Shown in pieces: positions 61,272 to 64,000 of a DNA stretch of 64,000 nucleotides. The stretch covers positions 62,001-126,000 of the forward strand of contig JALOON010000010.1 of assembly GCA_025454405.1 (NCBI GenBank), written 5' to 3'. The DNA is from Oscillatoriaceae cyanobacterium Prado104. Its GTDB lineage: Bacteria; Cyanobacteriota; Cyanobacteriia; Cyanobacteriales; Microcoleaceae. The translations under genes were made by a program, and so were the position numbers. Positions within the stretch are counted from its first letter, which is position 1; each line of letters begins with the position of its first letter. Below the pieces are notes generated by a model that searched no databases, had not been told where the DNA came from, and saw nothing but the letters and a program-made list of their open reading frames with translations.

Positions 61272-63089
61272 TCAATCAATCCGCAAATTGAACGGCAAGC
61301 GAGCGTATATTCCCTGCGGGTCGTTCATCGATTTAAGTACAGCAAAATCCTCCTGCATTTTCTTAAATTCAGCGGTTAGCGGGTCTAATTTTGGTTCGGA
61401 AGCAATGCGAACTCCCGAGATTTTTTCTAAAAGTCGCTCTTCAAAAGTGCGGCGTTTCGGATACTCTTGCAATTGCCAATCATCTCCCAGTTTAGCTTGT
61501 TTTGCCGCTTCTTTAACAGCATCTTCCAGACCGCCAATTTCATCGACCAAGCCCAATTTTTTCGCGCTTGTACCAGACCAAACTCGGCCTTGAGCAATTT
61601 CCTGTACCTTGTTTTTCGGCAGTTTGCGGGATTGCGCGACTTTGGTAATAAACCGATCGTAAATGCGATCGACTATGCGCTGAATGTTTGCTAATTCTTG
61701 AGGGGTTTTCGGGCGGGAAATCGTGTTATTATCGGCAAAGCGAGCTGTTTTCACTACGTCCCAAGTCAAGCCGTTGTTAGCAGCTAAATTTTGGACGTTA
61801 AGCAGCATTCCAAAAACCCCGATCGAACCTGTAATTGTATTGGGTTCGGCAAATATTTTGTTGGAACCCATCGCAATCCAATAACCGCCGGAAGCTGCTA
61901 AATTGCCCATAGAAACTACCACGGGTTTTTTCTGGCGAGTCAGCACTACTTCGCGTCCGATTACTTCTGCTGCCGTAGCGCTGCCGCCGGGACTGTTGAT
62001 GCGCAAAACGACGGATTTGATATCATTATCTTCTCTAATTTTGCGCAGTTCTGATGCAATGCGATCGCCCCCTACTTGATTCGGGCCGCCTTCCCCATCT
62101 ACAATCTCGCCTTCGGCATAAATCACGGCAATTTGATTCTTGCTTTGGGCGCTAGCAGACTTTTTGCCATCGGCAACTTTCGCGTAATTTTTCAAACTAA
62201 TTTGTCTGAAAGATTTATCCTTGGTATCCGTTCCTGTGAGCTGCTTAAGTTCGGTTGCAATTTCGTCAAAATATGCAACTCGATCGACTAATTTATTTTT
62301 GAGCGCTTCATCAGCCATTAAAGTTCCGCCGTTGTCGGCAATTGTTTGCAGTTGGGGAACAGTTAATTTGCGGTTCGGTCCGACAGTTTGCAGGTATTCT
62401 CCCCAAATATCTCCGAGCAATTTTTGAGTTTGCTGGCGATTTTCAGGACTCATTTTTTTGAGTACAAACGGTTCGACAGCGGATTTGTATTTGCCGACGC
62501 GAGTCACTTGCACTCCTACGCCGTATTTTTCCAAAGCGCCTGTCAAAAACATTGCTTGGCTGCTCAAACCGTTAATTTCCAAAGTACCGTAAGGATTGAT
62601 TGCAATTGTATTAGCAACGGAACCGAGATAATAATCTCGTTCGTTCCAATCCATATCGTAAGCAAAAATGGTTTTTTTGGCATCTCGGAAGCGCTGCAAG
62701 GCCGATCGCACTTCTTTGAGATTTGCCAGCCCGCTTGCGCCGGAATCGGAATTTCCTTCTAGATAAATTCCGACTATTTTCGGGTCTTTTTTAGCAGATT
62801 CGATCGAGTCTAAAACCGTCCGCAAAGTAACAGTACCCGCGTCTTCTTCGGAAAGTGCTTCTTGCAGCGCAGCCCCGGTACTGCGATTGGGTTTGCTGTC
62901 GGTAATATTTAAAGAAAGGTCTAATACTAATACAGACTTATCTTTAACTTGCGGGCCTGCTTCTTTAGAAGACGATGCAGCCGCAAATATCAGGAACATC
63001 AGCCCACCCAATCCTATACTGCCGATGAGCATCAGTCCTAGGAAGGTTCCTAGCAAACTTGCCAAGGTATACTTTAGGAAATCTTTCAT
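61272..63089 (-). CDS. sppA: Signal peptide peptidase SppA (67K type)
   Basis: 605 residues, the long tandem-domain form. One N-terminal membrane helix (about 11-38), then two ClpP-like S49 domains. The catalytic Lys is expected at Lys202 in VGKYKSAVEPF and the nucleophile at Ser400 in GNLAASGGYWIAMGS; between them VLRINSPGGSATAAEVIGRE. In E. coli the corresponding Lys209 and Ser409 form the dyad across domains. The cyanobacterial enzyme trims membrane-embedded signal peptides and is also linked to light-acclimation of phycobilisomes. Separated from the idi2/fni gene by a heptamer array. Confidence 0.94.
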   Translation of the reverse strand: MKDFLKYTLASLLGTFLGLMLIGSIGLGGLMFLIFAAASSSKEAGPQVKDKSVLVLDLSLNITDSKPNRSTGAALQEALSEEDAGTVTLRTVLDSIESAKKDPKIVGIYLEGNSDSGASGLANLKEVRSALQRFRDAKKTIFAYDMDWNERDYYLGSVANTIAINPYGTLEINGLSSQAMFLTGALEKYGVGVQVTRVGKYKSAVEPFVLKKMSPENRQQTQKLLGDIWGEYLQTVGPNRKLTVPQLQTIADNGGTLMADEALKNKLVDRVAYFDEIATELKQLTGTDTKDKSFRQISLKNYAKVADGKKSASAQSKNQIAVIYAEGEIVDGEGGPNQVGGDRIASELRKIREDNDIKSVVLRINSPGGSATAAEVIGREVVLTRQKKPVVVSMGNLAASGGYWIAMGSNKIFAEPNTITGSIGVFGMLLNVQNLAANNGLTWDVVKTARFADNNTISRPKTPQELANIQRIVDRIYDRFITKVAQSRKLPKNKVQEIAQGRVWSGTSAKKLGLVDEIGGLEDAVKEAAKQAKLGDDWQLQEYPKRRTFEERLLEKISGVRIASEPKLDPLTAEFKKMQEDFAVLKSMNDPQGIYARLPFNLRID

Positions 63090-63236
63090 TAGATGATAGG
63101 TAATAGGTAATTGGTAATTGGTAAGGAGTTTTGAGTTTTAAATTTTGAGTTTTGAGTTAAAGACAGTTCTTAATTCAAAACTCAAAACTCAAAACTTAGA
63201 ACTCCCGAAAACTGTCAACAGTTAACTGACATACTT
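63090..63236. repeat. Heptamer array between sppA and fni
   Basis: GGTAATTGGTAATTGG units (63099-63122), then GAGTTTTAAATTTTGAGTTT and TTCAAAACTCAAAACTCAAA heptamers (63125-63205), and GTCAACAGTTAACTG. No gene; the sppA promoter would have to lie within or before it. Confidence 0.75.
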
Positions 63237-64000
63237 TTATCTTAGCGTTTCCAAAACTCCAGAGTGCTTTAACTCGTACAGATTGGCGCAGCCCGTACAG
63301 AACATCGCCGTGGCGATTTCTGCAATCAAAACCTCAACCAGCATTTCCAAAGCTGAGACTGATTGGGCCGCTGCTTGCAAAAACGGCCGCGCCAACCCCG
63401 CCACATCCGCGCCGAGGGCGAGGGCTTTGGCTGCATCCAAGCCGTTTTGCAAGCCTCCGGAAGCTATTAGCGGAACTTCCGACGAAACTTTTCTCACGCC
63501 GACAATGCACTCGGCTGTGGGGATTCCCCAATCGGCAAAAGTTGCGCCCAAGCGGCGCTGTTTCGCATCTTTTGCCCGTTCTCCTTCTATTTTCGCCCAA
63601 GAAGTGCCCCCGGCTCCAGCAACATCTATGGCGGCTACTCCTGCAGCGAGCAATTTCTTTGCCATTGCTGCGGAAATGCCGTTGCCGACTTCTTTAGCAA
63701 TTACGGGTACTGCGAGTTCGCCGCACAATTTAGCAATTTTATCTAGCAATCCTTTAAAGTTAGTATCGCCTTCGGTTTGAACGCATTCTTGCAGGGGATT
63801 GAGGTGCAAAATTAAGGCGTCGGCTTCGAGGAGGTCGATAATTCTTTGGCACTGTTCGAGACCGAAATTGTAGTTTAATTGTACGGCTCCGATGTTGGCA
63901 AATAGCAGAATGTCTGGCGCTCGATCGCGCACGGCAAATGTCGCCCCAAGTTGGGGATTTTCGATCGCGATTCTCTGGGAACCTACGCCCATTGCTAGTT
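63237..64000 (-). CDS. fni: Type II isopentenyl-diphosphate delta-isomerase, C-terminal part
   Basis: The frame is open to the last base of the window; the residues LA precede the apparent MGVGSQR, so the true start is beyond. Visible: [89 protein letters not shown]. These are signature segments of the FMN-dependent type 2 isomerase, which interconverts IPP and DMAPP. The C-terminal 250 of about 350 residues are present. Cyanobacteria normally use this type. Confidence 0.95.
   Translation of the reverse strand, partial: LAMGVGSQRIAIENPQLGATFAVRDRAPDILLFANIGAVQLNYNFGLEQCQRIIDLLEADALILHLNPLQECVQTEGDTNFKGLLDKIAKLCGELAVPVIAKEVGNGISAAMAKKLLAAGVAAIDVAGAGGTSWAKIEGERAKDAKQRRLGATFADWGIPTAECIVGVRKVSSEVPLIASGGLQNGLDAAKALALGADVAGLARPFLQAAAQSVSALEMLVEVLIAEIATAMFCTGCANLYELKHSGVLETLR

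Overview
The window is chromosomal DNA from a filamentous cyanobacterium, most likely an Oscillatoriales of the Microcoleus/Oscillatoria type. Evidence: GCGATCGC-type HIP1 octamers and CGATCG motifs throughout; heptanucleotide tandem arrays (AAAACTC, GTCAACT, CCAATTC, GATTTTA) between genes; and typical cyanobacterial proteins (COP23 and DUF2949 proteins, Uma2 proteins, large multi-PAS hybrid kinases, a CbiG-CobJ fusion, an NblR-like regulator). The genus is inferred from style, not proven. No tRNA, rRNA, CRISPR array, prophage or complete insertion sequence was seen.

Layout. 1-7.5 kb: 3' part of a PAS histidine kinase, a short fragment of a TPR/ATPase-type protein, a class V aminotransferase, a DUF2949 protein, a 1-kb stretch that may hold a small RNA, a DUF192 lipoprotein, an NblR-like response regulator and a glycosyltransferase. 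7.8-15.2 kb: ribokinase, two related COG3541-type nucleotidyltransferases separated by a MITE-like element, MsrA, a CapA-type protein, a secreted phosphoesterase and a Uma2 protein. 15.6-29.5 kb: signalling and envelope genes, namely two hybrid kinases (one of 1781 residues), an SH3 protein, an AmiC-type amidase, a PstS-like lipoprotein and a HAMP histidine kinase. 30.2-37.8 kb: tetrapyrrole/corrinoid genes (large BchH/CobN-type chelatase subunit, CbiG-CobJ fusion, CobK) with an aspartic protease between them. 38-45 kb: membrane, methyltransferase and SMP-30-type genes. 45.2-52.5 kb: a STAND NTPase, two exported proteins, a trypsin-TPR protein, a COP23 protein and a Ser/Thr kinase with a PsbP-like tail. 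52.7-64 kb: Uma2, M48 protease, proA, a HicB-like/PIN toxin-antitoxin pair, a repeat protein, an AbiEii-like nucleotidyltransferase, a GNAT enzyme, queC, sppA, and the C-terminal part of type II IPP isomerase running off the end.

How genes work together. The clearest pathway unit is corrin synthesis (CbiG-CobJ and CobK, with the chelatase subunit possibly adding the metal). The PstS-like lipoprotein and adjacent HAMP kinase could form a sensing pair. The 45-52 kb block looks like an envelope-facing signalling or conflict neighbourhood, and 56.9-60 kb is a small accessory island headed by an overlapping antitoxin-toxin pair.

The most distinctive property is the load of small repeats. At least six families of palindromic or MITE-like elements and many heptamer arrays fill most gaps over 200 bp. 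In several places they have entered reading frames without breaking them (amidase, chelatase, hybrid-kinase ATPase domain) or supply the leader or start region of a gene (cbiG-cobJ and the gene at 57946).
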